This document shows, in pieces, positions 16,302-26,075 of a stretch of 58,926 bases of DNA (its first letter is position 1; the number at the start of each line of letters is the position of its first letter). Source of the stretch: Egaibacter sp046050465 (GTDB lineage Bacteria; Pseudomonadota; Gammaproteobacteria; Burkholderiales; Burkholderiaceae_C); contig JBJOPS010000024.1 of NCBI GenBank assembly GCA_046050465.1, positions 1 to 58,926 of the forward strand, in the 5' to 3' direction. The position numbers and the translations under genes were made by a program. The notes beneath the pieces are model-generated. The model did no database searches. It had not been told where the DNA came from and saw only the letters and a list, made by a program, of their open reading frames with translations.

Positions 16302-16856
16302 ATGACAAAAGTAGCCGTTGTATTTCACTCAGGATATGGGCACACCCTGCGCATGGCGCAAGCCGTGGCAGAGGGCGCGGGCGCCGATCTGGTCACCATC
16401 GATGCGGACGGCAACCTGCCGGATGCAGGCTGGGAAACGCTGAATGCAGCAGACGCCATCATCATGGGCAGCCCCACCTACATGGGCTCCGTGAGCTGGC
16501 AGTTCAAGAAATTTGCCGATGCCTCCAGCAAGCCCTGGTTCAGCCAGGCCTGGAAAGACAAGGTGTTTGCCGGCTTTACCAACAGCGCCACCATGAACGG
16601 TGACAAGCTGTCCACGCTGCATTACCTGTTCACACTGGCGATGCAACACGGTGGCGTGTGGGTTGGCACTGCACTGATGCCTTCCAACAGTAAGGCGGCC
16701 CAGCGCAATGACATCAACTACGTGGGCTCCTTCAGTGGCGCCATGGCGCAGTCACCTTCCGATTCCTCTCCCGCAGAAATGCTGCAGGGCGACCTGGATA
16801 CCGCCAAGCTGTTTGGCAAACGCGTCGCTGAAACCGCGAAGAAGTTTCGCGGCTGA
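16302..16856 (+). CDS. Flavodoxin-family NAD(P)H:quinone oxidoreductase (WrbA-like)
   Basis: A 184-residue flavodoxin-fold protein. The FMN phosphate loop is HSGYGHTLRMAQ (residues about 9-20), with the second and third FMN loops at GSPTYMGSVSWQFKKF and FTNSATMNGDK. WrbA-type enzymes make two-electron reductions of quinones, avoiding radical formation. It is preceded by AAGGAAA and completes the pirin-DoxX-reductase set under the divergent LysR regulator. Confidence 0.9.
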   Translation: MTKVAVVFHSGYGHTLRMAQAVAEGAGADLVTIDADGNLPDAGWETLNAADAIIMGSPTYMGSVSWQFKKFADASSKPWFSQAWKDKVFAGFTNSATMNGDKLSTLHYLFTLAMQHGGVWVGTALMPSNSKAAQRNDINYVGSFSGAMAQSPSDSSPAEMLQGDLDTAKLFGKRVAETAKKFRG

Positions 16857-16865
16857 TTGATTTCG

Positions 16866-16885
16866 GTGGCTCTCTCGGGAGCCAC
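16866..16885 (+). terminator. Hairpin after the flavodoxin gene
   Basis: GTGGCTC (16866-16872) and GAGCCAC (16879-16885) form a perfect 7-bp stem 10 bases past the stop codon. No T run follows, so it may be an RNA-stabilising hairpin or a weak terminator rather than a canonical one. Confidence 0.35.
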
Positions 16886-17035
16886 ACGCCCGCCTCTGCC
16901 ATTGCTGTGGTGCAACTGCCAGCGGTGGAGGTGAGGCATACCGCACCCGCTAGAATTTTGTCTCCAGCCGCAAAGCTTGCATCGTTCACGTCGATAAGGC
17001 TCGGGAGAGTCAGCGCAGCTTGCTACCATCGGTGT

Positions 17036-17731
17036 ATGAAGGTTCTCTCGTTACTTCCCTGGGCAGACTGGCTGGCCCTGTTGTCGTTTATCGCTGCCTG
17101 GATGGGCTACGCCTGGTTTGCCACGGTTTGGGGCTTGCGGCGCCCATCGTTGCTTGCTTGCACCAACCGGTACCGGCGCTTCTGGATGCAACAAAGCACG
17201 GCCAGAGATCCTCGCGTGCTGGATGGCATCATTGTGCAGAGCCTCTCCACCAGCCCATCGTTTTTTGCTTCTACTTCCATCATCATTACCGGCGGCTTGT
17301 TTGCGTTGATGGGTACCACCGACAAGGCAGCCGAACTGGTGAGGGAAATTCCTTTTGCCCAGCAAACGCCGATTCTGGTGTTTGAGCTCAAGGTTCTGGT
17401 GCTGGTGGCAATATTTGTGTACGCCTTTTTCCGGTTCTCGTGGTCGATGCGGCAATATACATTTGCATCCCTGGTCATCGGCTCCATGCCTGATCCAGAA
17501 GACTTTGTAACCGGCAAATTTGACCGCGAGCAGTTTGCCAACCGCGCCAGTGCCATGCTGGGGCTGGCTGCCGAGACCTTCAACAGCGGTTTGCGTGCGT
17601 ATTATTTTTCTTTTGCCGCCATGGCCTGGTTCTTCTCGCCATTGGCATTTTTGATGGCCACCTTTCTGGTGGTAGCCATTCTCTACAGCCGCGAGTTCAG
17701 GTCTGACGTATTGCAGGTTTTGAACGACTGA
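17036..17731 (+). CDS. DUF599 membrane protein
   Basis: A 231-residue protein with about four transmembrane segments and the DUF599 pattern: WLALLSFIAAWMGYAWFATVWG at the N-terminus, RYRRFWM, then SSPSFFASTSIIITGGLFAL-like and AAETFNSGLRAYYFSFAAMAWF. The family has no known function. I used the ATG at 17036 (MKVLSLLPWADW); the frame is open further upstream without family-like sequence. It ends 32 bases before dnaE. Confidence 0.85.
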   Translation: MKVLSLLPWADWLALLSFIAAWMGYAWFATVWGLRRPSLLACTNRYRRFWMQQSTARDPRVLDGIIVQSLSTSPSFFASTSIIITGGLFALMGTTDKAAELVREIPFAQQTPILVFELKVLVLVAIFVYAFFRFSWSMRQYTFASLVIGSMPDPEDFVTGKFDREQFANRASAMLGLAAETFNSGLRAYYFSFAAMAWFFSPLAFLMATFLVVAILYSREFRSDVLQVLND

Positions 17732-17763
17732 ATGCGGCTGCACTCGGCGCCGTAAAAACTACA

Positions 17764-20700
17764 ATGGACGCCATGTTTGTACACCTGCGCCTGCACACCG
17801 AATTTTCCGTCGTTGACGGTACCAACCGCATCGATGAAGTCATCAAGGCGACAGCCACTGATGGTCAACCCGCACTGGCCATCACCGACCTGAACAACCT
17901 GTTCGGGGCCATCAAGTTTTACAAGGAAGCGCGTGGCAAGGGCGTCAAGCCGGTTATCGGCGCCGAGATCATGCTGGAAGGGCTGGGCGCAGACGCGACG
18001 GCGCTGTCCCGGCTGGTGCTGCTGGTTCAAAGCAGGCAGGGCTATCTCAACCTGTCCGAGCTGATCGCCCGGGCCTACACGCAAAACGTCGTCAAGGCGC
18101 AGGCTGTGATCAAGCTGGCGTGGTTGCAGGAGCTGGGCGAGGGGCTGATTGCCCTGTCCGGCGCGCAGGCCGGTCCTGTGGGTCAGGCGCTGGTGCAGGG
18201 CGATGTGGCGCGTGCGCATGAGGTGGCGCTGCAACTGGGCAGCATCTTTGCTCACCGTTTTTACATCGAGCTGCAGCGTGCCGGGCGGGTGGACGATGAA
18301 ACCCATGTGGCCGCCGCCGTGCAGCTGGCGGCCCGCATGAAGCTGCCCGTGGTGGCCACGCACCCAGTGCAGTTCACGCTGGAAGATGACTATGAGGCGC
18401 ATGAGGCACGTGTGTGCATAGCCGAAGGCGAAATTCTGGGTAACCAGCGCCGCGTGCGCCGCTTCACGCGGGAACAGTATTTCAAGTCGTCTGCGCAAAT
18501 GCAGGCGTTGTTTGCCGATGTGCCATCGGCGCTGGCCAACACGCTGGAGATTGCAAAGCGCTGCAGCCTGACACTGGTGCTCGGCAAACCCCAGTTGCCG
18601 GATTTCCCGACGCCCCAGGTGGATGGTCGGCGCATGTCTCCCGAAGAGTATTTCCGGCACGCCTCTCATGAAGGCCTGAAGGCACGCATGGTGCATCTTT
18701 ACCCCGATGCCGATCAGCGCGAAAAGCAGCGCGAACGGTATGAGGCGCGGCTGGAGTTCGAGATCGCCACCATCCTCAAAATGGGTTTCCCGGGCTACTT
18801 CCTGATCGTGGGTGACTTCATCAACTGGGCCAAGGCCAACGGTTGTCCGGTGGGGCCAGGCCGGGGCTCTGGCGCCGGCTCGCTGGTGGCATATTCGCTG
18901 AAGATCACCGATCTGGACCCGCTGGCATACAACCTGCTGTTCGAGCGGTTCCTGAACCCCGAGCGGGTGTCCATGCCCGACTTCGATATTGACTTTTGCC
19001 AGGCCAACCGCGACCGCGTGATTGACTACGTGAAAGAAAAATACGGCAAGGAGGCGGTGAGCCAGATTGTCACGTTTGGCACCATGGCCGCACGTGCCGC
19101 CATTCGTGACGTGGGTCGTGTGCTGGACATGAGCTATACGTTTTGTGACGGCATCAGCAAGCTGATTCCCAACAAGCCGGGCACCCACATCACGATTGAG
19201 GGTGCCATTGCGGCGGAGCCCATTCTGGCTGAGAGGCTGGCCAAGGAAGACGAAGTCAAAACGCTGATTGCGCTGGCTCAAAAACTTGAAGGCATGACGC
19301 GCAACGTCGGCATGCACGCCGGGGGCGTGTTGATCGCGCCGGGCAAGCTCACCGACTTTTGCCCGTTGTACCAGCAGCCTGGCAGCGAGTCGGCGGTCAG
19401 CCAGTACGACAAGGACGACGTGGAGGCTATTGGCCTGGTGAAGTTTGACTTTTTGGGTCTGGCCACACTCACCATTCTGGAGATCGCCAAAGACCTGATC
19501 GTGAGCCGTCACAAAGGCCAGGAGAATTTTGCCTTTGAAGACCTGCCGCTGAACGACCCCAAGGTTTACAAGCTGTTCTCAGATGGCAAGACTGAAGCGG
19601 TGTTCCAGTTTGAAAGCCGTGGCATGCAGGGCATGCTGCGGGATGCCAAACCTACGCGCCTGGAAGACCTGATTGCGCTGAACGCCTTGTACCGCCCCGG
19701 CCCTATGGACCTCATTCCCACCTTCGTGGCGCGCAAGAACGGCCGTGAAGACATCGAATACCCGCACCCGCTGGTGGCCGAAATGCTGTCCGAAACCTAC
19801 GGCATCATGGTGTATCAGGAGCAGGTGATGCAGACGGCGCAGATTCTGGGCGGCTACTCGCTCGGTGGCGCCGACATGTTGCGCCGCGCCATGGGCAAGA
19901 AGAAGGCCGAAGAGATGGCCGAGCACCGCGACATCTTCCGTGCCGGTGCGGCTAAAAACAACATCGACGAAGCCAAGGCCGACGAAGTCTTCGACCTGAT
20001 GGAGAAATTTGCCGGCTACGGCTTTAACAAGTCGCACGCTGCTGCGTATTCACTACTGGCATATCACACGGCTTGGCTGAAGGTGCATTTCACAGCAGAG
20101 TTTTTCTGCGCCAACATGACGGTGGAGATGGACGACACCGACAAGCTCAAGGTGCTTTTCGAAGATGCCCAGAAGATGGGGTTGACGTTCGAGCCCCCCA
20201 ATGTGAACCGGGGCAACTATCGGTTTGAGCCCGTGTCGGACCAGGTAATCCGTTATGGCCTGGGTGCCATCAAGGGTACCGGTCAGGCGGCCATTGATGC
20301 CATCGTTGCGGCGAGAAGTGAAGACGGCCCCTTCACCAGCCTGTATGACTTTTGCGTGCGGGTGGATCGCAACCGGGTGAACAAGCGCTGCATGGAGGCA
20401 CTCATCAAGGCCGGTGCGTTTGACACGCTGCAGCTCAACCGGTCAGCCCTCATCGCGTCGGTGGACCGGGCGGTTGATTTTGCCAACGCGACCCAAGCCA
20501 ATGCCAACCAGACCGGCCTGTTCGACATGGATGGCGACGACAGTCATGGCTCCAGCACGCAGGAGCCCGATCTGGTGGAGGCGACGCCTTGGGGCGGGAA
20601 GGAGCGGCTCACGTTTGAGAAAACGGCCGTTGGCTTTTACCTGTCAGGCCACCTGTTTGACGAAGTGGCACTGGAGGTGCGGCGCTTTGCCAAACGCCAG

Positions 20701-21270
20701 ATTGAGGACCTGATTGACACACGTGAGCCGCAATTGCTGGCAGGTATCGTCACCGATTTCCGGGTAATTAACGGGCAGCGCGGCAAGCTGGCGCTATTCA
20801 AGCTGGACGACAAATCGGGCGTCATTGAAGCGCGTGCAGATGAGGCACTGATCAACATGCACCGCAACCTTCTCAAAGACGATGAGTTGATTGTGGTGAT
20901 GGGCAAACTCCAGCCAGACCGTTTCTCCGGAGGTATGCAACTCACAGTGAACCAGATATGGGACCTGGACCAGGCCCGGTGCCGGTTCGGTAAATTCCTG
21001 CGGGTGACTGTGAACGGCAAGACGCCCGATGTGGCGCGCCTGCTGAGAGACTTTCCAGCCAAACGCGAAGTCACGGAGCAGGGCGAACTGATAAGAGGCC
21101 TGGGTGTGCGCCTGCAGGTTTCACGTCGCGATGGCCGAGGAGGACTGATAAATGGCGTTACCGCAGAAATTCAGCTAGGCGAGGAGGCGCGCTTCTTCCC
21201 CAGTGATGTGGCGCTGGCCGGGTGGCGGGCTCAAGCGGATCAAGGAAATGTGATGATTGTTTATGACTGA
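17764..21270 (+). CDS. dnaE: DNA polymerase III alpha subunit
   Basis: The replicative DNA polymerase. The 1168-residue protein has the normal layout: an N-terminal PHP domain (FVHLRLHTEFSVVDGTNRID, ALAITDLNNLFGAIKFY), the C-family palm with the catalytic aspartates in PDFDIDFCQANRD near residue 405, GPGRGSGAGSLVAY, the fingers/HhH region (GYGFNKSHAAAYSLLAY), and a C-terminal OB fold (LLAGIVTDFRVINGQRGKLA). The start is either the ATG at 17764 or the one at 17773; no strong ribosome binding site decides. A long open frame on the opposite strand is a shadow. Confidence 0.98.
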   Translation: MDAMFVHLRLHTEFSVVDGTNRIDEVIKATATDGQPALAITDLNNLFGAIKFYKEARGKGVKPVIGAEIMLEGLGADATALSRLVLLVQSRQGYLNLSELIARAYTQNVVKAQAVIKLAWLQELGEGLIALSGAQAGPVGQALVQGDVARAHEVALQLGSIFAHRFYIELQRAGRVDDETHVAAAVQLAARMKLPVVATHPVQFTLEDDYEAHEARVCIAEGEILGNQRRVRRFTREQYFKSSAQMQALFADVPSALANTLEIAKRCSLTLVLGKPQLPDFPTPQVDGRRMSPEEYFRHASHEGLKARMVHLYPDADQREKQRERYEARLEFEIATILKMGFPGYFLIVGDFINWAKANGCPVGPGRGSGAGSLVAYSLKITDLDPLAYNLLFERFLNPERVSMPDFDIDFCQANRDRVIDYVKEKYGKEAVSQIVTFGTMAARAAIRDVGRVLDMSYTFCDGISKLIPNKPGTHITIEGAIAAEPILAERLAKEDEVKTLIALAQKLEGMTRNVGMHAGGVLIAPGKLTDFCPLYQQPGSESAVSQYDKDDVEAIGLVKFDFLGLATLTILEIAKDLIVSRHKGQENFAFEDLPLNDPKVYKLFSDGKTEAVFQFESRGMQGMLRDAKPTRLEDLIALNALYRPGPMDLIPTFVARKNGREDIEYPHPLVAEMLSETYGIMVYQEQVMQTAQILGGYSLGGADMLRRAMGKKKAEEMAEHRDIFRAGAAKNNIDEAKADEVFDLMEKFAGYGFNKSHAAAYSLLAYHTAWLKVHFTAEFFCANMTVEMDDTDKLKVLFEDAQKMGLTFEPPNVNRGNYRFEPVSDQVIRYGLGAIKGTGQAAIDAIVAARSEDGPFTSLYDFCVRVDRNRVNKRCMEALIKAGAFDTLQLNRSALIASVDRAVDFANATQANANQTGLFDMDGDDSHGSSTQEPDLVEATPWGGKERLTFEKTAVGFYLSGHLFDEVALEVRRFAKRQIEDLIDTREPQLLAGIVTDFRVINGQRGKLALFKLDDKSGVIEARADEALINMHRNLLKDDELIVVMGKLQPDRFSGGMQLTVNQIWDLDQARCRFGKFLRVTVNGKTPDVARLLRDFPAKREVTEQGELIRGLGVRLQVSRRDGRGGLINGVTAEIQLGEEARFFPSDVALAGWRAQADQGNVMIVYD

Positions 21271-21330
21271 TTCCATTTCTAATTCATTGAGGCAATAATA
21301 CTTTTCCATCAACCCAGAAAAATCAAACCC

Positions 21331-21597
21331 ATGAAATATCAGCTGGCTATTGCATTCATTGCCGCAGCAATTCTTGTCGCCTGCGGCAAAAAAGAAGAGG
21401 GCGCATCATCCGGCGCAGCTGCACCGGCATCTCCTGCCGACATGACCGATAGCAAAACCAAAGACGATCTGGCCCGCATTCGCGAGCTGATGGAAAAAGA
21501 AGAGGCGCGCAAGCAGGCGCAGGCCAAAAGAGATAGGGAATTAGCTGATAACCATATAAAAGGCTCCAAAGCCCCACTTCAAACCTTCGGGCGCTAA
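21331..21597 (+). CDS. Small lipoprotein of unknown function
   Basis: An 88-residue protein with a signal peptide and lipobox ILVAC (Cys18), then a charged, largely helical tail (DDLARIRELMEKEEARKQAQ). The N-terminus KKEEGASSG after the Cys is typical of a flexible linker. I recognise no family; it is likely anchored to the inner or outer membrane on the periplasmic side. Confidence 0.75.
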   Translation: MKYQLAIAFIAAAILVACGKKEEGASSGAAAPASPADMTDSKTKDDLARIRELMEKEEARKQAQAKRDRELADNHIKGSKAPLQTFGR

Positions 21598-21703
21598 TCA
21601 TCGCGCCTGATTTGTAGGCAAAACAAAAGCCGCCAACTTGCCGTTCATGTTGCCGGGCGCTGTTTGCAAAGCATTCTGAAAAAATCAACCGGGGTGGGGG
21701 TCC

Positions 21704-23626
21704 ATGGAAAAAGCATTTGAATATCGGCACCAGAAGCTGCTGGAAAATTCGCTTGAGAAAATTTTCCCATCGGTTGATCGGGCATTTTTTGCCGAAATTT
21801 TGCCTCTGATGCAAACCATTGAATTGCCGGGGGGGAGCGTCTTGATGAAACAGGGCGATTCATCCGATGCAATGTATTTTGTGCTCTCCGGTCGCCTGCA
21901 AGCCAGCATTCAGGAGCCGGATGGTCAATCAAGCCTGCGCAGCGAATTTGGTCGAGGCGAGCCGATTGGGGAAATCGGTGTGATCAGTGGCGCCGGTCGG
22001 TCTGCCACGGTGACTGCACTGCGCGACTGCAAATTACTCAAACTCGCCGCCACAGATTTCATGGAAATCCTGACCAGGTTTCCGCATGTCACACTGCAAC
22101 TTGCGCGCAAGTTGGTCCATCGCTTGAGCAACGACCAAAATGCCGCAGGTATCAGCAAACGCATTATCAACGTGTGCCTTGTTCCTTTAAGTGCAGGCAT
22201 TGATGTTTCCCATCTGGCCAGGCGCTTGCAAAATAGCCTGCTTGAGCAGCTGCAGAGGTCGCGCTCGCCTGAGCAGCATGCCGGCGCTTTGAGTGTCGGG
22301 TTGATTGACCGTGCAGCAGTGCATCGTGCGCTGGGGCCCGAGGTGGTGGATGCCATCTCCCATGACCGGGTCAAATCCGATCGCTTGCTCGTCTGGCTCG
22401 ATCAGCAAGAGACTGACAGCACCATGCAGGTCTTTGTGGCAGACCCGCACGCCAGCGCATGGACGCGCATGTGTGTCAGGCAGGCTGACCATGTCTTGCT
22501 GGTTGCAGATGCGCAGGATGCTGCGTCGTTGCGTGATGTTGAGCGTGATTTGCTGGCCGATGTGAACACTTTTCCCGGTGCGAGCCAAAGCGTCTGGCTG
22601 TTGCACCCGAATGCGTGTGCAATGCCTTCGCAGACGGCGGTATGGTTGCAGGCGCGTCCACATATTCAATGCAATGGCTGGTCCCACTTTCATACACGCC
22701 ACGACCACGCAAAAGATTGGGGGCGTCTGGCCCGAATGCTCTCGGGTCAGGCGGTTGGCCTGATATTGGCCGGGGGTGGGGCTCGCGGCTTTGCCCATCT
22801 CGGCGTGATGCTGGCCCTGGAAGAAAATGGCGTTGAGTGGGATGTAGCCGGGGGCACCAGCATTGGCTCCGTGATTGCGGCATTTGCTGCCATGGACTTG
22901 CCCATGCCAAGGGTTATTGGCTTGCTCAAGAAGGCTTTTTCGGGCAATCCCACCGGAGATGTGAATTGGCTCCCTCTGATGTCGCTTGTGAAGGGGCATC
23001 GCCTGAAAAAAGTGGCAGATGCCGTTTTGCGACAGGCAACGGGTGCCAGTATCGACATTGAAGATTTGTGGAAACCCTATTTTTGTGTGGCTTCCAATTA
23101 CTCGCGCCAGGAAATGGCCATTCTTCGCCGGGGTTCGGTGGTTCAGGCGATTTTGGCCAGCACAGCAATACCCGCAGCCCTGCCACCCATTTTGCGGGAC
23201 GGAGATCTGATGCTTGACGGAGCTTCATTCAACAACTATCCGGTTGATATCATGAAAGCTTCAGGGGTGCGGCGCCTGATCGGTGTTGACCTGGGGCGTG
23301 GGCATTACCGACCTTTGCCATACAAAGCGCTGCCGTCAACTTGGCAACTTTTCATTGATCGATATGTGCGTCCGCGCAAGCAGCGCCGGTTCAAAGGCAT
23401 TCCCAGCCTGGCCACCATTGTTTTCAACGCTACAGTGATGAGCCGCACCACGCATGAAAAAAAGATGCGGCAGGAGCTCGATCTGAGCTTCACACCCAAC
23501 GTATCCAGGTACGCAATGCTGGACTGGAGGAGTTTCTCCAGCATCGTGGAAGTTGGCCTTCAGCACGGGCGTGAGCGTATTCAGGAGAGTCCCGAAGTGA
23601 ATTCACCGGCCTGGTTTTCTCGCTAG
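21704..23626 (+). CDS. Patatin-like phospholipase with cyclic-nucleotide-binding domain
   Basis: A 640-residue NTE/RssA-type protein. Residues about 20-140 are a CRP-like cyclic-nucleotide-binding domain (FGRGEPIGEIGVISGAGRSATV is the phosphate-binding cassette region). Residues about 350-560 are the patatin hydrolase: oxyanion loop GGGARGFAHLG near 356, nucleophile Ser in GGTSIGS near 386, and catalytic Asp in DGASFNNYPVD near 504. The family hydrolyses phospholipids or lysophospholipids; ligand control by cNMP is unproven. It converges on murI with a 4-base overlap. Confidence 0.9.
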   Translation: MEKAFEYRHQKLLENSLEKIFPSVDRAFFAEILPLMQTIELPGGSVLMKQGDSSDAMYFVLSGRLQASIQEPDGQSSLRSEFGRGEPIGEIGVISGAGRSATVTALRDCKLLKLAATDFMEILTRFPHVTLQLARKLVHRLSNDQNAAGISKRIINVCLVPLSAGIDVSHLARRLQNSLLEQLQRSRSPEQHAGALSVGLIDRAAVHRALGPEVVDAISHDRVKSDRLLVWLDQQETDSTMQVFVADPHASAWTRMCVRQADHVLLVADAQDAASLRDVERDLLADVNTFPGASQSVWLLHPNACAMPSQTAVWLQARPHIQCNGWSHFHTRHDHAKDWGRLARMLSGQAVGLILAGGGARGFAHLGVMLALEENGVEWDVAGGTSIGSVIAAFAAMDLPMPRVIGLLKKAFSGNPTGDVNWLPLMSLVKGHRLKKVADAVLRQATGASIDIEDLWKPYFCVASNYSRQEMAILRRGSVVQAILASTAIPAALPPILRDGDLMLDGASFNNYPVDIMKASGVRRLIGVDLGRGHYRPLPYKALPSTWQLFIDRYVRPRKQRRFKGIPSLATIVFNATVMSRTTHEKKMRQELDLSFTPNVSRYAMLDWRSFSSIVEVGLQHGRERIQESPEVNSPAWFSR

Positions 23627-24444
23627 ATACGCAACCCTTCAACGTGGCCACGCCAGTGCAGCCACAACGAGGCGGCAGCTTTCAGGTGTGTTACGTGACC
23701 GGTCGTTCCCATGCCAATCTGGCCGACCCCGGTTTCTTGCAGCACAGCACCTGTTTGCAGCAAGCGCCTGGTTTGCCGAGCCACAGGCTCGCCGGTGGAT
23801 AGCAGGTTAATGGTGGGCCCAACCAGTGCGCGCAGATGCGTTTGTGCAAAAGGGTAATGCGTGCAACCAAGCACCAACGTGTCAATTTGATCGTTTTCAT
23901 GACCAAATTGGCCCATGGCCCTTGAATAATATGCACAAATTGCTATCAAATCTGTAGTGTTTTGCGGGGTTATGCCATGCTCTATGGCCTCTGCCAGGCC
24001 GTCGCACGGCTGGCAAATGAATCGGGCCTGTTTTGATACGGAGCCCAGCAGCGCATGGAAGCGGGCGCTGGACAGTGTGCCGCGTGTTGCCATGACGCCG
24101 ATGTGCTGCGTGCGGGTCAGCGCAGCAGCTGGTTTAAGCGCAGGCTCTACCCCCACAATGGGCAAATCCGGGTTTTCCAGTCGCAGGATGTCAATGGCCG
24201 CTGCCGTGGCGGTGTTGCAGGCGACAACCAGGGCCTTGATGCCGTGCTGGCTTCGCAAATGCCGGGTGATGGCCCGGGATCGCCCTATGACATGGTTGTC
24301 ATCGCGCTCACCATAGGGCGCATGGCCACTGTCGGCGATATATACAAAATTTTCCTGCGGCAACTCGCTGCGTAGTGCCTGCAGAATGCTCAGGCCACCT
24401 ATGCCACTGTCAAAAATCCCAACCGGGGTTGCGTTCAACTGCAC
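23623..24444 (-). CDS. murI: Glutamate racemase
   Basis: Supplies D-glutamate for peptidoglycan. The 273-residue protein has the opening GIFDSGIGGLSILQAL with the catalytic Asp, YIADSGHAPYG, and both catalytic cysteines in VVACNTATAAA and LGCTHYPF. Translation begins at GTG directly after the fumarase stop codon, with no gap, so the two are probably coupled. Residues TTDLIAICAYYSRAMGQFG are encoded by a dispersed repeat between the two catalytic halves; the enzyme is essential, so this segment must be tolerated. Confidence 0.95.
   Translation of the reverse strand: MQLNATPVGIFDSGIGGLSILQALRSELPQENFVYIADSGHAPYGERDDNHVIGRSRAITRHLRSQHGIKALVVACNTATAAAIDILRLENPDLPIVGVEPALKPAAALTRTQHIGVMATRGTLSSARFHALLGSVSKQARFICQPCDGLAEAIEHGITPQNTTDLIAICAYYSRAMGQFGHENDQIDTLVLGCTHYPFAQTHLRALVGPTINLLSTGEPVARQTRRLLQTGAVLQETGVGQIGMGTTGHVTHLKAAASLWLHWRGHVEGLRI
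23904..23958 (-). repeat. Dispersed ~55-bp repeat inside murI (sense)
   Basis: Read along the gene it begins ACTACAGATTTGATAGCAAT and ends AAGGGCCATGGGCCAATTTG. It lines up with the 28851-28910 copy at CTAC, ATAGC, ATT, GCA, ATT, AGGGC and GGGCCAATTT, and uses the same reading frame, giving IAICAYYSRAMGQF against IAIRAHSTRAEGQF. Confidence 0.75.
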
Positions 24445-25998
24445 TTAACCTGTTGTGAGGGGAATACGCTTGAACTGGCCGGTTGCTATCTTTTTCTGCC
24501 ACTCGGCCGGGCCGGTGTCATGCGCGTTGGTGCCAGTGGAGTCCACCGCCACGGTCACCGGCATGTCAACCACGTCGAACTCGTAGATGGCTTCCATGCC
24601 CAGGTCGGCAAAACCCACCACTTTGGCGCTCTTGATGGCCTTGCTCACCAGATAGGCCGCACCGCCTACCGCCATCAGGTAGGCGCTCTTGTGCTTTTTG
24701 ATGGCGTCCACGCCGGTGGGTCCACGCTCGGCTTTGCCGATCATCGAGATCAGACCGGTTTCCGCCAGCATCATCTCGGTGAATTTGTCCATGCGTGTGG
24801 CGGTGGTCGGGCCGGCAGGGCCAACCGCTTCACCCTTGATCGGGTCAACCGGGCCGACGTAGTAGATGGTGCGGTTGGTGAAGTCCACCGGCAACTTCTC
24901 CCCTTTGGCCAGCATGTCCTGAATGCGCTTGTGGGCGGCGTCACGACCGGTCAGCATCTTGCCATTCAGCAGCAAGGTGTCGCCCGCCTTCCACTGCGCA
25001 ATTTCCGATTTGGTCAGGGTGTTGAGATCCACCTTCTTGCTCTTTTTGTAATCAGGCGCCCAGTGCACATCGGGCCACAGGCTCAAGGGTGGCGGGTCCA
25101 GATAAACCGGGCCGCTGCCGTCCATTACCAGATGCGCGTGACGCGTGGCAGCGCAGTTGGGAATCATCGCCACGGGTTTGCCTGCTGCGTGGGTGGGGTA
25201 CATGTTGATCTTGATGTCCAGCACGGTGGTCAGACCACCCAGGCCCTGCGCACCAATGCCCAGCGCGTTGACTTTTTCAAACAGCTCCAGGCGAAGTTCT
25301 TCCACTTTGCCGAGCTTCTCGCCACGGGATGCCTTGGCCTGCAGTTCGTACATGTCGATGTCTTCCATCAGGCTTTGCTTGGCCAGCAACACGGCCTTTT
25401 CTGCCGTGCCGCCAATGCCAATGCCCAGCATGCCCGGCGGGCACCAGCCGGCGCCCATGGTGGGCACGGTTTTGAGTACCCAGTCCACCACCGAGTCGGA
25501 CGGGTTGAGCATGACCAGTTTGGACTTGTTTTCCGAGCCACCGCCCTTGGCTGCCACGGTGATGTCCAGCTTGTCGCCTGCAACGATCTCGACATGGATC
25601 ACGGCAGGCGTGTTGTCCCTGGTGTTTTTGCGGTCAAACTGCGGGTCGGCCACGATGGAGGCACGCAGCGTGTTGTCGGGGTGGTTGTAGCCGCGGCGGA
25701 CACCTTCGTTGATGGCGTCGTCCAGCGTGCCGGTGAAACCTTCAAGGCGCACATCCATGCCAATCTTCAGGAAGACGTTGACAATGCCGGTGTCCTGACA
25801 GATCGGGCGATGCCCTTGGGCACTCATGCGGGAGTTGGTCAGAATCTGCGCAATAGCGTCCTTCGCAGCAGCGGACTGCTCACGCGCATAGGCACGCGCC
25901 AGGTGGGCAATGTAGTCTGCCGGGTGGTAGTAGCTGATGAACTGCAGCGCCCCGGCGATGGTTTCAATCAGGTCGGTCTGTTTGATGGTGGTGGTCAT
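24445..25998 (-). CDS. fumA: Class I (iron-sulfur) fumarate hydratase
   Basis: Interconverts fumarate and malate in the TCA cycle. The 517-residue two-domain protein carries the three cysteines that ligate the 4Fe-4S cluster: ICQDTGIVNVF, GWCPPGMLGIGIGGT and PNCAATRHAH. The C-terminal beta domain has GAYLMAVGG-like and YEFDVVDMPVTVAVDSTGTNAH. It is the upstream partner of murI on the same strand with no intergenic base. A large open frame on the opposite strand is a shadow. FumA and FumB cannot be told apart from sequence. Confidence 0.95.
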   Translation of the reverse strand: MTTTIKQTDLIETIAGALQFISYYHPADYIAHLARAYAREQSAAAKDAIAQILTNSRMSAQGHRPICQDTGIVNVFLKIGMDVRLEGFTGTLDDAINEGVRRGYNHPDNTLRASIVADPQFDRKNTRDNTPAVIHVEIVAGDKLDITVAAKGGGSENKSKLVMLNPSDSVVDWVLKTVPTMGAGWCPPGMLGIGIGGTAEKAVLLAKQSLMEDIDMYELQAKASRGEKLGKVEELRLELFEKVNALGIGAQGLGGLTTVLDIKINMYPTHAAGKPVAMIPNCAATRHAHLVMDGSGPVYLDPPPLSLWPDVHWAPDYKKSKKVDLNTLTKSEIAQWKAGDTLLLNGKMLTGRDAAHKRIQDMLAKGEKLPVDFTNRTIYYVGPVDPIKGEAVGPAGPTTATRMDKFTEMMLAETGLISMIGKAERGPTGVDAIKKHKSAYLMAVGGAAYLVSKAIKSAKVVGFADLGMEAIYEFDVVDMPVTVAVDSTGTNAHDTGPAEWQKKIATGQFKRIPLTTG

Positions 25999-26075
25999 GT
26001 ATGAACTCTCGGTGGCTTTTGGGCGGCAGTTGTTTTGCCGACAACAGGGGCAAGTTTACTCAACCCATCCTGTCA

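Noticed and set aside
17683..19512. 609-codon open frame opposite dnaE
   Set aside because: It is antisense to well-conserved dnaE motifs; GC-rich codon bias leaves the opposite strand open. No family recognised.
24520..26004. 494-codon open frame opposite the fumarase gene
   Set aside because: Shadow of fumA; composition is His/Gly/Val-rich nonsense typical of antisense frames.
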